A stretch of DNA of 64,000 nt from Leptodontidium sp. MPI-SDFR-AT-0119 (taxonomy: Eukaryota; Ascomycota; Leotiomycetes; Helotiales; Leptodontidiaceae): the NCBI GenBank assembly GCA_020726505.1, contig JAHLEZ010000001.1, forward strand, positions 186,001 to 250,000. Direction: 5' to 3'. The notes under the pieces were generated by a model. The model was not told the origin of the DNA. It saw only the letters and a list, made by a program, of their open reading frames with translations, and searched no databases. How positions within the stretch are numbered: the first letter of the stretch is position 1; the number at the start of each line of letters is the position of its first letter. Below are positions 33,047 through 45,485 of the stretch, one piece after another. The position numbers and the translations under genes were made by a program.

Positions 33047-36000
33047 CTAAGCTTCAGCAATTACTTCAAAGAACTCAGGGTGCTTTTCACGCAGCTCCCA
33101 ACCTTTTCGGAAATCAGTCCTTGCGCCGGCTTTGAGAAACAACCGAACCATCTCTGCTTCATCCGCACTGTACTCCGCTCGACCCGCCACCTGGAGGACA
33201 GTACCTTCGTGTGATTCTGAATTCACATCCGCACCAGCCTCAACCAACACCTTGGCGGCATCAAAGAACCCCACCCATACTCAGCACAGATGTGTAACGC
33301 TGCCTTGCTATGCTTTCCCTGTGCATCAGGATTTGCTCCATACTGAAGCAGCTTTCTGATCATCGGTATATCGTTTCCGTCCGTGGCATGAATCCGTGCC
33401 GTTCGTCCATACTTGGACGTTGCGTCCACATCAGCTCCAGCATCCAGTAGTCGCTCCGCGATTTTTGGATAAGATCGTTCGACTGCCAGATGAAGGGCAT
33501 TCCTCCTAAAATGTCCACTGTCGGTCTCAGGGTCTGCCCCCATTTTGATCAAGCGGGCTACCACGCGTTCCAACCCCAGTCCTGAAGCTACCCAGAGCCC
33601 GTCTTTCAATATTTCAAAAGAAGACTCCTCCCAGAGTGGCCTATCGTCGTAATCGAGACAAGCATCCCGTATTGCTGGCAAAATACTCTTGAGTCTCGAT
33701 TGCTGATTGAACAAACGCATGATAGTTTCGATGTAGATTTCTTCCGGTGCTCCATGCATATGGGAGGACCAATGCGTGGAAGCGTAGTCGAGCAGTGGGT
33801 ACTTTGGCATTTCATCTTCGAGTGCACTTAACGTCGTCAGGTGTTGAATCTCTTCGAACAAAAGGTAAGTGAGACAAGCTTGGGCGATGGTGGTGTCTGG
33901 ATCGACGAGGAATAATGTTTCACTGCTCGCTATTAGGTATTCGTTGACGGTGGGATGTGCGAAGGATAGCGTTTCGCTCTCGCGATTGATGAGGACGAGA
34001 CCTTCGCAAGAATCGACTAAATCTTCCACTGGAGCGACGAAGTCAAGATAGCCAGCTATGGATGGTTGATCGGGAATGATAGCCACCGCGTGGGCTATCT
34101 CTTGGTGCTTCATTGGTCTCTTGGCTTTCAGGATCCATGATAGAACTTTCATCGCTCTTTCTCGCTGAGCTTCATTGTCTCGGATGGGGATTATAGATCG
34201 GCCATAGAAACCCTCTTCTCGCATTGGCAATGCCGATAGAGCGGCTCGAAGCTCTCCAACCGTGCTTAGGTTACGTATGAAATCCATCTGAAGACGAACA
34301 AGGTTAAAACTGCATGAATATTGTAAGCCCATGGCTAAGTGATGAGCAAGATTGACGACTTACATCTGCAGATATCTCAACATAATTTGATCGATGATGT
34401 ATTGTTGGAGCCCTCCGTTCGTCCTAGTTAGCCGAAGCAGCTTCTTGCTGCCATGGACTGGATCCGATATTCGCCATTTCACGTAAGATTGTATATCGTC
34501 GCGATCCGGACGAATCGGGAGCTCTGCGGTATCGGGGAAGAGATCTCTGATACTTTCAAGTTGGCGAGATGTGACTAGCAACTGAATGGGCATATTTGAG
34601 AGCGTAGATATGAGGATCGCACGTGCATTCAACCCGCCATTGTCCACTTCAGCACACTCATCAAGAGCATCTATGAGGACAAATGTTCGATCCAGCTTAG
34701 CAACAACATCTTCAAGTAATTTAACAAAATCAGGTGTCTGTGGTGAGTGGTCTTCGTGGCCCTCGTAGAAGTCTAGTGCTATCTGGAGAAGCGGGTCTGA
34801 CATCTGGCTCGGAGCAGGACATGAGGATATCAACTGCTGTATGATGCTGGAGAGAATGGCATCTAGCGTCTGGGCTCGCTGATCGTTGTAGCTGCAGTAA
34901 ATATAAGCGACACCAATTTTCAGCTCAGCTGTAGAGCGAAAACTGCTCTCTTTCGACGTCAAGTGGTCAACTATGGTTGAGCTAGGCTGTATTTAGCAAG
35001 CAGTCACTCAGAGCAGATTGAGCCTTACAATACAAATGTTTTTCCCGCCCCCGCTGTCGGCTGTCAGAGGTTGTCTCATATGTGAAAAGATGGATTGAAC
35101 TAACGAAGTCCGGTGCACCAGAGGATTTTGATGGAACCTTCTAGCCATTGTAAGAAATGAGCATCCGAAAGCATCCACTTGCCAGTCTCTCCAAGCCGTC
35201 GTTTCCAAATATCATCATGCGTATCCTGAAATCTCAGTCGAGAGAGAGAACGTAGCGCATTGTTGAGCTTCTCCTCTTTCTCTCTCCTCTTTCCGAGAAG
35301 ATACGTTTCATAGCTGACCGCCCTGTCAAGGTCAGCTATAGCGGAGTCCACAGCCTTTTAGGTATCGTCAACATCGTCCTTGACGATCACTTTGAAAACT
35401 TTGCCAAGGTAATGACTCTGCAAGAAGATCAAGCTGACTCGTAAGTAATCGGATATGGCAGCGAGGAGCAATCAGCGTAAGAAATGAGTTGAGTTGAGTT
35501 GAGTAGGAGGGTCTACTCAACTCAACTCATACCTACTCAGAGTATACTCTGAGTCTAATTGAATAGAAAATAGTCGGTTCGTTATACCTAATTTGGAACT
35601 AGCTTAAGGGTAGCCGAGGTTTCTACTTAAGCGAGCTACGCTAAATTAGCTAAAATAAAATAAATCTTTACTTTCTACGTACACAAATTAATTAATATTA
35701 ATTTCTCCTTTACTAAAGTATTTACTTGCTTTACTTAATTAATTTAGAAGCTATTAAAAGCTTAATTTCTTACTAGTTCTAATATATATATTTATCACGT
35801 GTCTACTTAGAGTATACTCAGAGTATAAATAAACTCAACTCAACTCAAAGCTACTCTGATTCTATTTAATTGGTTTGAGTTTTTTTTGTCACGTTGGGAG
35901 CAATGTTGAATGTTCTTGTATGCTGGGAGGTAGATCTTGGGGGCCAATTTCACGCAGATCATCAAAGAAAGGCTGGTGGATGCTGAGATGGTCTAGCGCT

Positions 36001-36761
36001 GAGATGATGTCTTCAGATCGACTGTGTTCTTTTGAAGCCAGAGAAATGGCTTGGGTAAGACCGTTGGCAGTGATCTTCAAAGGTAGGAAGGAAGCGGGCT
36101 ATATTTGTCAGACATTGGCAAAATAACTTTGTTCTGAAGAGGAAGGGACAACTAACATCAGCACCAAGAGAAACTATCCCCAACGCAAAAGTGGCAATCG
36201 GGTAAACCTTTGACATGCATGCTGCGACTTTCCCAGAGATGGTCTCAGTGCTTATCTTGTGGTCTGACTGTACTTGCTCGATGAATCTGCTGAAGTCCCG
36301 CTCAGGTAGAGACGAACTCTGAACACCATTGGATGGCACGACCGTGGTTTCCAAAGCTGGATATTCCGCGAATTTCTGAGCGTAATCTTGCAATGATGCA
36401 TCCAGTTGCTCGGTAGATTCCTGAAGTTTCTCCCTGGCCTTTGAGACTCTTGGATTTGGGTGAATTTCATCAAATAACGGCGGGAGAAGTGTCCGTTCTG
36501 AATCAAATCATCAGCAGTGTAACATGACACAACCGCATTGACGAGTAAGCACTCACCAACTCTCTGAGGTTTTGGCGCAACGAGGTCTTCTGCTAACGCG
36601 GGGTCGCCTTCATTTTCTCCTGTCTGACTTGCTTCAATAAAGGTAGCCTTCTCAGGTGGAGCAATTTTTGTCGCACTATCCACCTTGTCTCCCTTGCTTC
36701 GAAATATTTGCACAAACTTCGAGTTCCGCCAGGACTCTTTTCCTGTAGATTGCATTTTCAT
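33047..36761 (-). pseudogene. NACHT-ankyrin (NLR-like) pseudogene interrupted by an insertion
   Basis: Fungal NLR-like proteins (N-terminal effector domain, NACHT NTPase, ankyrin repeats) act in allorecognition and immunity-like cell death. On the minus strand the order is: start MKMQSTGKESW (36761); helical N-terminal domain with ATFALGIVSLGAD; the coiled segment before NACHT (SAIADLDRAVSYE); WCTG; the sensor block with Walker B FVLIDALDECAE (about 34690-34655); the winged-helix-like linker; and about five ankyrin repeats (ALHLAVERSYPKIAERLLDAGADV and others) to 33047. Lesions: TGA at 35472-35474, TAA at 35358-35360, loss of the P-loop (PGAGK-type) with frame change at about 35110-35115, a roughly 5-bp insertion near 33270, and an AT-rich insertion at 35485-35880. 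It cannot encode a working NTPase. Confidence 0.75.
35485..35880. mobile_element. AT-rich insertion with GAGTTGAGTT inverted ends (MITE-like)
   Basis: The segment begins with tandem GAGTT units (35487-35505) and ends with ACTCAACTCAACTCAA (about 35832-35849), giving inverted ends. Both ends also carry related palindromes built on ACTCAGAGTATACTCTGAGT (35536-35555) and CTCAGAGTATA (35817-35828). The interior is very AT-rich (TTAATTAATATTAATT-type) and non-coding. It splits the NLR reading frame in a region where the flanking peptides are contiguous in related proteins. No transposase, so non-autonomous if mobile. Exact termini and target-site duplication are not resolved. Confidence 0.5.
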
Positions 36762-38734
36762 CCTGCTTACAACGTTCAACCTTGAAGATAGACTGTGGAA
36801 GCATTACTGGAGGTTGACAGCTGACAACTCAGAATGCTCAAATATGTTGGACGTGGGTATATTGCAGCATAGCCTCAGCCCTGGCTGTTAGAGGTGTCCA
36901 GTCATAACGCCGCTGGCAACGAGGCTGATGCCACAGAATTCTTGATGAAGCACAATGTAAAGATTTTGGTAGACAGGACTGGTAAGATTGAAGTAAATCG
37001 GATCGGGACAGACCTCTCTGCCACTTGTCTACACTCGACCCAATAATTGCTCGTTGAGATCAAAGGGGGCCTAATAAATCTCGCAGCTAGAAGGGACAAA
37101 TACGCAATGGGTTGAAGAGTTAACATAGCGAGTTAGCTCCTACCCAAGCGTGGTTTTCTAGAGATATTTTTGCTCCTGCTGTTTGATATGCTAACGGCTT
37201 GTTTCAAAAATGAAAGGGAAAAAAGGCGGGGAAAAAATACACGGAGAACAGCGCGCATATCAGTGAGTTGTGACTTCCGGAGTTATTATGGAAGGTGCTT
37301 CGAAGGTAAGTCATGTAGTTCAACCCCAAATTAGGGCAAGATTCCCGCTCAACACGCTCCAAATCCTGGCCTTTTTGGAATCCTTTCAGCTTCATCCTTA
37401 ACCCTTTCTTCGAGACCATAGTCATCTATCATAAACTCAAACTGTCACAGGAAGCGAAAGGTCTCTTTCCGGATGGCGATTTATTACAAGAGTGGATTGA
37501 ACTCGAGTATGATGGTGGGACCCCGACATCTGGAACGGGTCTTGATATCCGCCTCAAGTCCCGTAGCACAACCTCTCTCAAAGCTATCAAGCTATTGTTT
37601 TAGGACCCCCAAGCCATGACAGTACATCTAACATTCTTATCTAGGAAAGTTACTACGTTAATTACTACATATATCAAGCTTAGAAAGCTCCAAGTAAGCG
37701 ATGCGAACTTGATCGGCAAATACTTCTGCGAAACTCGGGGTCTTGGGAAGGCTCACGTTTTTCCCGATCGTGGGTTTGTTGATACGTCTACCTTGGCAAC
37801 CGGTTGCGGAACATCGCAGTTTCGTTAATTCCAACAACAGGACCGCCATTACTCGACCCACTCACTAGACTTTAAACTGTCGACATCAAGATGGCTTCCA
37901 TTTCGCCTAGGGATAGAAGAGAAATTGACTCCATGATACAGCTTTTTGATGGAGGTAGGTTTGCCGTTTGTTTGCTTTCGACGCGAGCCAAACTGACTTC
38001 TCTTGGCAACTGATTTTGACTTCTTCGTTTTTCTTTAAGTGCTATAGCTCGTAGCCATTAATAAATTCTATTCAAACACCGGCAACTATTCGGTTCCTTC
38101 GTGGGATTGAACCTATCCACAGTGGGCTTGCAAAGGAGTTTTGGTGTGACGTAACCCTGTAATCTCACCGGTAGGTTGTCCCACGGAAAAATCGAAGGAC
38201 TCATGGTCTAGAAAAACTACCTGTGGTTGTAATGAGGAACACCCGAAGAATTTATAAGTGAAATTGAATAGCATTCGTGCGGTCGCAGCTGATCAGGCCA
38301 TTAGAAGGAAGTGCGAACACCAATGACACATAAATACTTTTAGCATCCACAATTTATTCTCTTGTACTAGAACGTCCTGTCGTTATAATATGTAGCGATG
38401 TAGCTATTTTTAGCTGGATATCACTTACTTAGTTTAACACGGAACCACAAAGCTTAATATTTAAAAGTCACTAAAGCTGCATTCAAAACTTAAAGACTAC
38501 ATATTAAATTACCTGGGTAGCAGCTACAACTTAGCTCTAGGCAAACACCGTCACACTCCTCATAACCAAAATCACACTTCTTCGGGTTCGCTAGTTAGCT
38601 CCGGATTTAAAGCACACTTTTCCACTCTTCTTTGAAAAGTATTCATCTCCTACAAACAGTTTGAAAAATGACGTCCCCAAGTCATATTCTCGGAAACTAT
38701 CCTACAACAACCAGCGAACCAGCCCACCACGAGA
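36762..38734. other. gene-poor region with short coding-like pieces
   Basis: About 2 kb with no complete gene. Possible remnants are a plus-strand frame at about 37460-37600 (DGDLLQEWIELEYDGGTP) and a first-exon-like sequence at 37891-37955 (MASISPRDRREIDSMIQLFDG followed by GTAGGT) without a visible second exon. Neither matches a family I know. Confidence 0.4.
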
Positions 38735-39211
38735 ATGTCAGCCCAAATATATCTTTCCGAACATCCCAGTTTGGTGGCGGCAATTGCCCACTCGACGACA
38801 AATACAAGCGCATTTTCGTGCCCGCCAAATCAGTGGGTCAGCATCGAGTCAGTATTTCGAGCACAGTTTGAAGCTCTTACGCCGATCATTATCATTATTA
38901 TGTTCCTCGTAGTGATCGTCATCTTTGGAATGGAGATCCCCAGGTTCGCAGCTGTTACTTCAACGTACGAAGTTCTCACGAGGATCATCGAGCAGCCAAA
39001 AGGAGCTGAAAGAGATGACATGTTGCTCGAGGAATGTTTGAAGTGCTGTTCGAAGATGGGGTCATTCAGATGGCCCACTGAGACGGAAAGGAAGGGCCTG
39101 TTTTGGTACAAGGAGATGCATATTTATATGCTGAGGAGAGATGCAAGAAAGCATCTTGAGGACGCGGATAGGTTGGAGATGGGTCTCGGAAATTTCATTC
39201 CCTATAAATAA
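38735..39211 (+). CDS. hypothetical single-pass membrane protein
   Basis: Single frame of 158 residues, ATG at 38735 and TAA at 39209-39211. One strongly hydrophobic segment (LTPIIIIIMFLVVIVIFGM, about residues 48-66) separates a short polar N-terminus from a charged helical C-terminal domain containing EECLKCCSKMGSFRWPTETERK. Similar small one-helix proteins of unknown function occur in many fungi. An overlapping 67-codon frame starting at 38668 is a competing but weaker reading. No family assigned. Confidence 0.5.
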   Translation: MSAQIYLSEHPSLVAAIAHSTTNTSAFSCPPNQWVSIESVFRAQFEALTPIIIIIMFLVVIVIFGMEIPRFAAVTSTYEVLTRIIEQPKGAERDDMLLEECLKCCSKMGSFRWPTETERKGLFWYKEMHIYMLRRDARKHLEDADRLEMGLGNFIPYK

Positions 39212-40173
39212 TGTCTTCGGGTATGGGGTCAATTGAAATCTTGCCGAAGATTTGGTCCTGTAATTTTCGAAAGCTTTTTATTGCAAGCGTTGGCATTGTG
39301 TTTTGGTATGGGCTGTCTTTGTTTGAGTAGGATTGTCGCAGCTACCACTTGAACATTGTAAACCTTTGAAAAGCTTGATCATTTAAACCGCATTATATTT
39401 TAGTGCAATCGAGCCATTTCAAACCACTTAGTCACTTTCGACCCTTTGTTTGTCCCCTGAATTTTCAACTGCATGAAAGCTGCTCTAGGCTGTGTTATGG
39501 GGCGAGTGAAATGAGGAAAATTTTTACGGTTATTTGCCCCATGGAGCCTTATAGGTGGGGATTTATATGAGAACTCCCATTATAAGTAGGTGATAACAAA
39601 TTTTCACTTACCTACGAGGATTTGAAAGCCTTAATAGGGATTTGGAGGGGGGGAGAGGTGGAAGGAGTAAATAATTACGTATTACTTATTTTACTTATTT
39701 TAATAAATAAAAAGTTAATAATTGTACAGGCTAACATTAATTTAGTAACTTTCTGTTTTTGCTTTATTATACAGCATTTTATATAAGAAGAAATAATTAA
39801 TTTCTTAGAAACTACTCTTTTCGACTCTCGTAAGCATAAAAAAGCCGCAAAATCCGGGCACTCTTACAACATCACGATTAATACGATACACGTAAAATCC
39901 TTTAAAGAGAGTATACTTTAACATATCTCGATTAATTCTATGTTTATAGTTTTTTATTTGAAAGCATTGTGAAGGTATAATATCTTAAGGCGTTTTTAAG
40001 AAATTCGCGAGGCTGGTGAGAAATGGCCCCGCACGTTTGAAGCTAGTTATGGACATTGCTGTATGCCCCGGCGCAACAGGGCATTTGTCCCGCACGCGAC
40101 TGCCGCGGCTCTTCTCTTCCACATCAACAGCCTTCAGATATCGCGACTTGCAAGGACGAAGTTCCGACTAGTG
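39212..40173. other. AT-rich intergenic region
   Basis: About 960 bp, strongly AT-rich between roughly 39660 and 39990 (TATTTTACTTATTTTAATAA-type sequence). It resembles the interior of the insertion at 35.5-35.9 kb and may be degenerate repeat DNA. No gene seen. Confidence 0.45.
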
Positions 40174-43100
40174 ATGTCGGCATTCCATAGCAGAAAACGC
40201 GAGAAGCCCGTGTTGAGCTGCCTCTTCTGCCGAGGGCGCAAGTGAGTCCGCTTTCGTGATACAGTAGCCTTTCCGTTCGTTCCAATGGTTGCTCTCGGCG
40301 TCGTTCCAATATCTATACCGTGGCAGCGTACTTCGATTCGCTGATTTGGCCATTAGAATGCTAACTGAGACTGTTGCAGACTTCGTTGTGATAGACAATC
40401 CCCGTGTAGTGTCTGTGCCAAACGTGGCAAGTCTGCAGAATGCGTATACACCTGCTCGGAGCAGGAGCGGAAGGAAGCTATCGACTACAGACCTCATACC
40501 AGACAGGCCAGACAAAGAGCCGCCCGCCTCGAAAAACTTGTTACTCAGATGAGGGACGAAATGGGAGTCAATAAACAGAGCTCGAAATTCGGGTAGGTGC
40601 TTGGGGTGGCGAGCAGCAGGGTCATTATATGAATGTCCCAATATGGCTCGTGACTTTATTCGAAACCAACTTTTCCCGCATTTCCTTCGATTATCCGGAC
40701 CTACTCGAGGTTTCTTCCAAGCAAACCAATACTAACTTCCACGTTACCTAGATCGGGCTGTACAACCCTATTGAACCAACCCGCTGACGACTTTCTACCA
40801 ACTATTGCTCCCCACGACGGATATGTGGCAGATAGCGTGGGAAGACTGAGTCTTTCCGAAGATAATGCTGTAACGTATGTTGGCAGCACACATTGTAAGT
40901 ACTTGGGAACACAAGAACAATATTCTCAGAGTGTGTCAAACTGTCTCTTGAATTCTACCGAGGACACAGTTTTGATTGAGCAACTGTTAACCTTCATACC
41001 ATATAGGGGGCACTATTCTCGAGGAGATCCAGAAGCTCAAGGATAATCTATCCGATGACTTGACGGATGCTACAAGAACCCGAGAATCGACAGTGTTTGA
41101 CGACGATTCTATAGCTGGATCACCAGTCACAAGGGTCTCGCTTCTTTCATGTTATCCTTCCCTCCCCAGAGAACAGATACTGGCCACGTTGCCTCCCAGG
41201 AAGGTTGTCGATCGGCATGTTTCTCACTTCTTTAATAATTTTGATTTTGCTGCGTCCATTCTGCACCGGGATAAATTCCTTTCAGAATATTCAAAATTCT
41301 GGGAGAACCCCTCAACTGCGTACGTTCAAATTCCACCCTCATATTGCCATGCTCTTGGGATACGAGGAGAGCCTCTGCTCTTTCCTTGCATCTTTTGAAG
41401 CTTCGAGAAAAAAACGCATACTGATTCAAAACAGCCCCATCATGTGGGTAGGACTCTTGTTCAGTGTAATGAGTATCTCTGCATTTCTTAATCAGCAAGA
41501 TGTCAGGGTGGAATCCCAGGAAATACTGCAGACTTATCGAACTCTTACCATCAGTATGTATCAGAACCCCCTCCTCCTTTCCCCTCCCAAATTTCCCCTT
41601 TCTGAATGTTCCCAAATTCCCTGGATACATTGTCTCATTGCTTCTCCAAAGCACTTTCCTTGAGCCAACTGCTGACTCCCCCAGACTGTTTGATTGCAGG
41701 AAATTACCTGCAACCAAGCCGGTACACCATTGAGACGTTGACTCTGCACTTCGCCGTTGACCAAAACATGAATCCTGATGCAAGTATTAACAATTGGACT
41801 TTGATTGGTGTTATCATTAGACTCGCATTGCGTACAGGTCTGCATCGCGATCCTTCTCATTGGCCAAATATTCGCCCATTGGAAGCAGAATTCCGCAGAC
41901 GCCTCTGGATCACCCTATACCACATGGATTTTTTTACAAGTACACAAGTCGGACTACCACGGATCGTCAAAGACTCTCAATGCGATGTCCGCCCACCAGC
42001 CAATTTGATCGACGATGATCTCAGTTTCGAGCATGATGAAATGCCTATCGCAAGGCCACTGACTGAAGTAGGTGTTTTCCTGGATCTCCCTACCTTGGTA
42101 TCCGTATTTCCCGAATCCCAAAACCAGCTCCCTCCTTGCACATGTCCGTATCGGTCGTGACTCTTTAAGGGGTTACAATACTGACCTATCAATCTCTCCA
42201 GTATACTCCCTTGTCACACATTATCCAGAGGCACACCATCATTCGGGTTACGGCTGAGATTTATGACGCCACCGAGGCTGGGCCACCGTCGACAGCAACC
42301 ATTGCTGCGCTCGATGCCAAACTCGCCAAGGCTATTAATTCTATACCTGAGAAGTCAAAGTACCCAGCGCTAGAAACAGCAATTGCAGACAACCCGTACG
42401 TCACCACGAGCACTCACTCTCCTTTAGCGCTGTCATGGGGTTGGACTAGCCTGAATTAGAATTGTACGAGCACGCTAACCCCGACACCTTGATCAACAGC
42501 GTTACGATCCTGCATCGAATCTTCATAGATATCCTCATACACAAGGCCGTCTATCTTCTTCATCGACGAACTTTCATGAAAGGGTTTGAGGAACAAGAAA
42601 CGACGATGTCGGGCGAGCTTTGCATGTCAGCCGCCTTGGCAATACTTGATCATCAACGAAGAATAGCTGAAGAATCTGAGCCTGGAGGTATAATGTTTGG
42701 CATTCGTTGGAGGGTAGCTTCGTCGCTTAACCACGAGTTTCTACAAGCCACGATGATGCTATGTTTTGCTCTGAACAAGCTCCAAGGGCACACTGCCTTT
42801 CCTAGGCGAGACGAAATCTTGAGTGCTTTGAAAACCGCCAAACCCCTATGGGAAGATCAGGCTAATCGGTCTGTCGAGGCTCGTAAAGCAGAGATGGCTA
42901 TTGCAGCTGTGCTCAAGCAAGATTTCGTAAAAACACCCTTACCGACCTTGACTGGTTTGGGTACTGAACCGGAACTTGTACAGGCACAAGATCGATTTAA
43001 CTTGGAGTCGCACCAGACCGCTCCTGGGCCAGGCGTCGTACCTTCGCCGGGGACATCGACGAACTTGGAGGGTTTCTTCGATACAATGCTGGGGAACTAT

Positions 43101-43220
43101 CTCGTGGACTTCGATTTGGACGCACCATTCTGTGCCAATAATGATATGGCAGCTTTCGGAAGCTTGTGGCATGATTTCACAAATGGGACTGCAGAGGATA
43201 ATCTGGCGCCGATGTACTAA
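40174..43220 (+). CDS. Zn2Cys6 transcription factor (fungal_trans type) flanking the polyketide cluster
   Basis: Eight exons (40174-40241, 40380-40592, 40752-40894, 41007-41319, 41435-41553, 41700-42067, 42202-42399, 42450-43220) close in phase to 730 residues. The zinc cluster spans residues 16-44 (C-x2-C-x6-C-x5-C-x2-C-x8-C, with LRCDRQSPCSVC), followed by a coiled coil (RQRAARLEKLVTQM). The middle holds the fungal transcription-factor domain (PF04082 type), with APIMWVGLLFSVMSI, IRLALRTGLHRDPSHW and RRRLWITLYHMDFFTSTQ. The seventh donor (GTCACC) is weak; all others are good. It is convergent with the P450, with 243 bp between stops, so it could be an additional regulator of the cluster or just its neighbour. 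Confidence 0.8.
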
Positions 43221-43463
43221 GATGCGTTTCATGATTCAATTTAATAAAGGCGAATCCAACCCAATGATCTGCATCAAAAGTCTTGTGTCACCTAGTATGT
43301 GATCAGAGTTGACCATTGCCAGGGAAAACATTGGGATCGACAACAGATCCGAAACACGAAATAGCAGCCTAGTTTCTCGTCATCCCCGCGCGGTGCTATG
43401 ACATCTATGAACTCTGTAGTTTGGCAGAGGCATGTGATTCTACACGCCGTTTGATAGGTATAC

Positions 43464-45485
43464 CTATGCCTTCTCACGTGGCACTGCCTTGCAGAATAGG
43501 TTCTGGGGTAACGCCGGCGCCAGCTCATTGAGAGCTGTTGTCGGCGGAATGAACTCTGGGTTGGGTGATCCATCTGGAAAACACCCAGTCCATTTGTACA
43601 TTCCCAACGCATAAGCAAGCATCATGTTCTGCTGGATCTTTGCCCAGCGAATACCGTTGCAAGGATGACGACCGCCGCCCCAACCCATGACTGACAAAGA
43701 GTTAGCAGCTCCTACGAAATCACTACAGCATTGGGGAGATGGGGGAGGAACTCGGAACGCCTACAGCCATATGCTTCCTGCTCCATCTCTTTACGGCCTT
43801 CTCCGAACCGTGCTGGGTCCCACTTCAGGGGCTGTGGGTACAGTTTTTCATTGTAATGCACATCGATCGTGTTGTAGCCTGGGTAACGGGGCAGTTAGCA
43901 ATTGCCACATCAGGAGTATCTCAGGAGAAGGGTAAGACATGTCTACAGAAGATACTGAAACAATCGAAGTGGGTAGTAATCAAATCTCTTAATACGTACA
44001 GGCGAGTCCTCCTGCAGGGATTATTTCATTGGTGCCGGGAATTTTGATGTCTGTTGTGCCTTCGTTCATGCGTCCCATCGGGAAAGCAACCCACATTCTA
44101 ATGCATTCCTTGTAGCAGAGGTCGAGAGAAGCAGACATGTTTTCCCAGTCCTTGACCGACAGTGAGTCGAGCTGGTCGATCAGCGATGCCGACTTATCCT
44201 TGGCAACGGCATTGGCGACAGCCTTGATCTCATTGTAGACTTTTTCCTGCCAGTCCTGGTGATGTGCCATACAATAAAGCATAGCGCCAGAGATGACACA
44301 GCCGTTGGCACTTGATATGAAAATCATACTTATCAAGTAGTTGATTATGTAATCAGCGCTGTCCCCATTGTCGATCATTGTTCCTATCGGATCGTCAATC
44401 TTCTCGGCTCCATAGGCCATCCGCTTGTTGACAATAGGCGTTACAAGTTGTCGCATTCCCCATCGTCCGTATTGACGCTTCCAGTACGAAATGCTGAAAT
44501 AGGATGCCCAGGGAAACGCGAGGAGGTGGCAACTGCTTGTCCGTTGAAGAATAGGCAGGTATGTTAGGAGCTGTGCTCTTAGCTTTGGATCATCAATGAT
44601 CTCATCGCAGCCGAAAACACGAGTTCCCTGCATCCAGGTGAGGACACAGCACAGATGGGCCGGGTTTGCAATCCCATTGTACGGAGGTTTGGCGACAGCC
44701 TCAAAAGCCAGACGTGCGTCTCTCGTCACATTTGGGAGGCGCTTGGTGAGCTCTGCAGTTTTCTGTGCGCTGAGGACGTTACGCTGGGCGTAAGACTTGT
44801 TACCTGCCTGTTTAACATCATTAGCAATTTAGCACACATTGTACGTGAAATGTCCTAGGGCGTAGGTGAGGAGTTGAAAGTGCAGAAGAAATCATGATTC
44901 TGACGTACCATGACAGGTAACCAAATACCGTGCTGAGTGGTCGACCGGCCATTGATATAGTCTGGACCATGACCAATCAACACAACGCCCTTGATGTGGT
45001 CCATGTCTCTGTGATCCAGGTACATCTTTCGGGCAGCTTCCCCAGACACACCGACGACATGATTCTTGCCCAGCCAGAAACTGAAGTTTCCTGTCTTTGA
45101 CCCTAGCAAGGCACTTTTCCAGAATGTCCTTTGAGGTAACCCTGTCAGCATGGATAGATGGTGAGAGGACCAAGAACGAAAGCAACGAACCATTTGTGGG
45201 TAAAGAACTTGTACGACCCTATGACAGGGTATTTCTCTTTGGTGAATTGCGGTGATCCTTTTTTCACTCGAGGAGTAAAACACTGGGGAATTGAGAATTC
45301 AGCTATGCGTTGGAGCACGAGCACGGAGAGAATACGAATGCCTCGGCGGGTTGTACACTTACAAGAAACAGGAAGAATCCAGTTGCTATCACACCTGGGA
45401 GCCAGGCAGCAGTTGTCAGCCTTAACGAGTCAGGGTCCATGTTTGGAGTGAAACTAGCGGTAACATTCGAAGTGAATAAATTCAT
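43464..45485 (-). CDS. cytochrome P450 monooxygenase of the polyketide cluster
   Basis: Six minus-strand exons (45363-45485, 45191-45282, 44909-45128, 44000-44807, 43765-43878, 43464-43690) join in phase to 527 residues. Features: a hydrophobic N-terminal anchor ([16 protein letters not shown]), E-x-x-R of the K-helix at E379/R382 (YKECIRMW), the WDPARF block, and the haem loop [13 protein letters not shown] with the ligand Cys463. The I-helix reads [12 protein letters not shown] (about 308-318), without the usual acid-Thr pair. As an ER-bound monooxygenase it could hydroxylate, cleave or oxidatively couple the anthraquinone; the exact reaction cannot be read. It shares a 424-bp divergent promoter with the MFS gene. 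Intact. Confidence 0.85.

Noticed and set aside
41232..41783. 183-codon minus-strand frame
   Set aside because: Antisense to conserved exons of the Zn2Cys6 regulator at 40174-43220.
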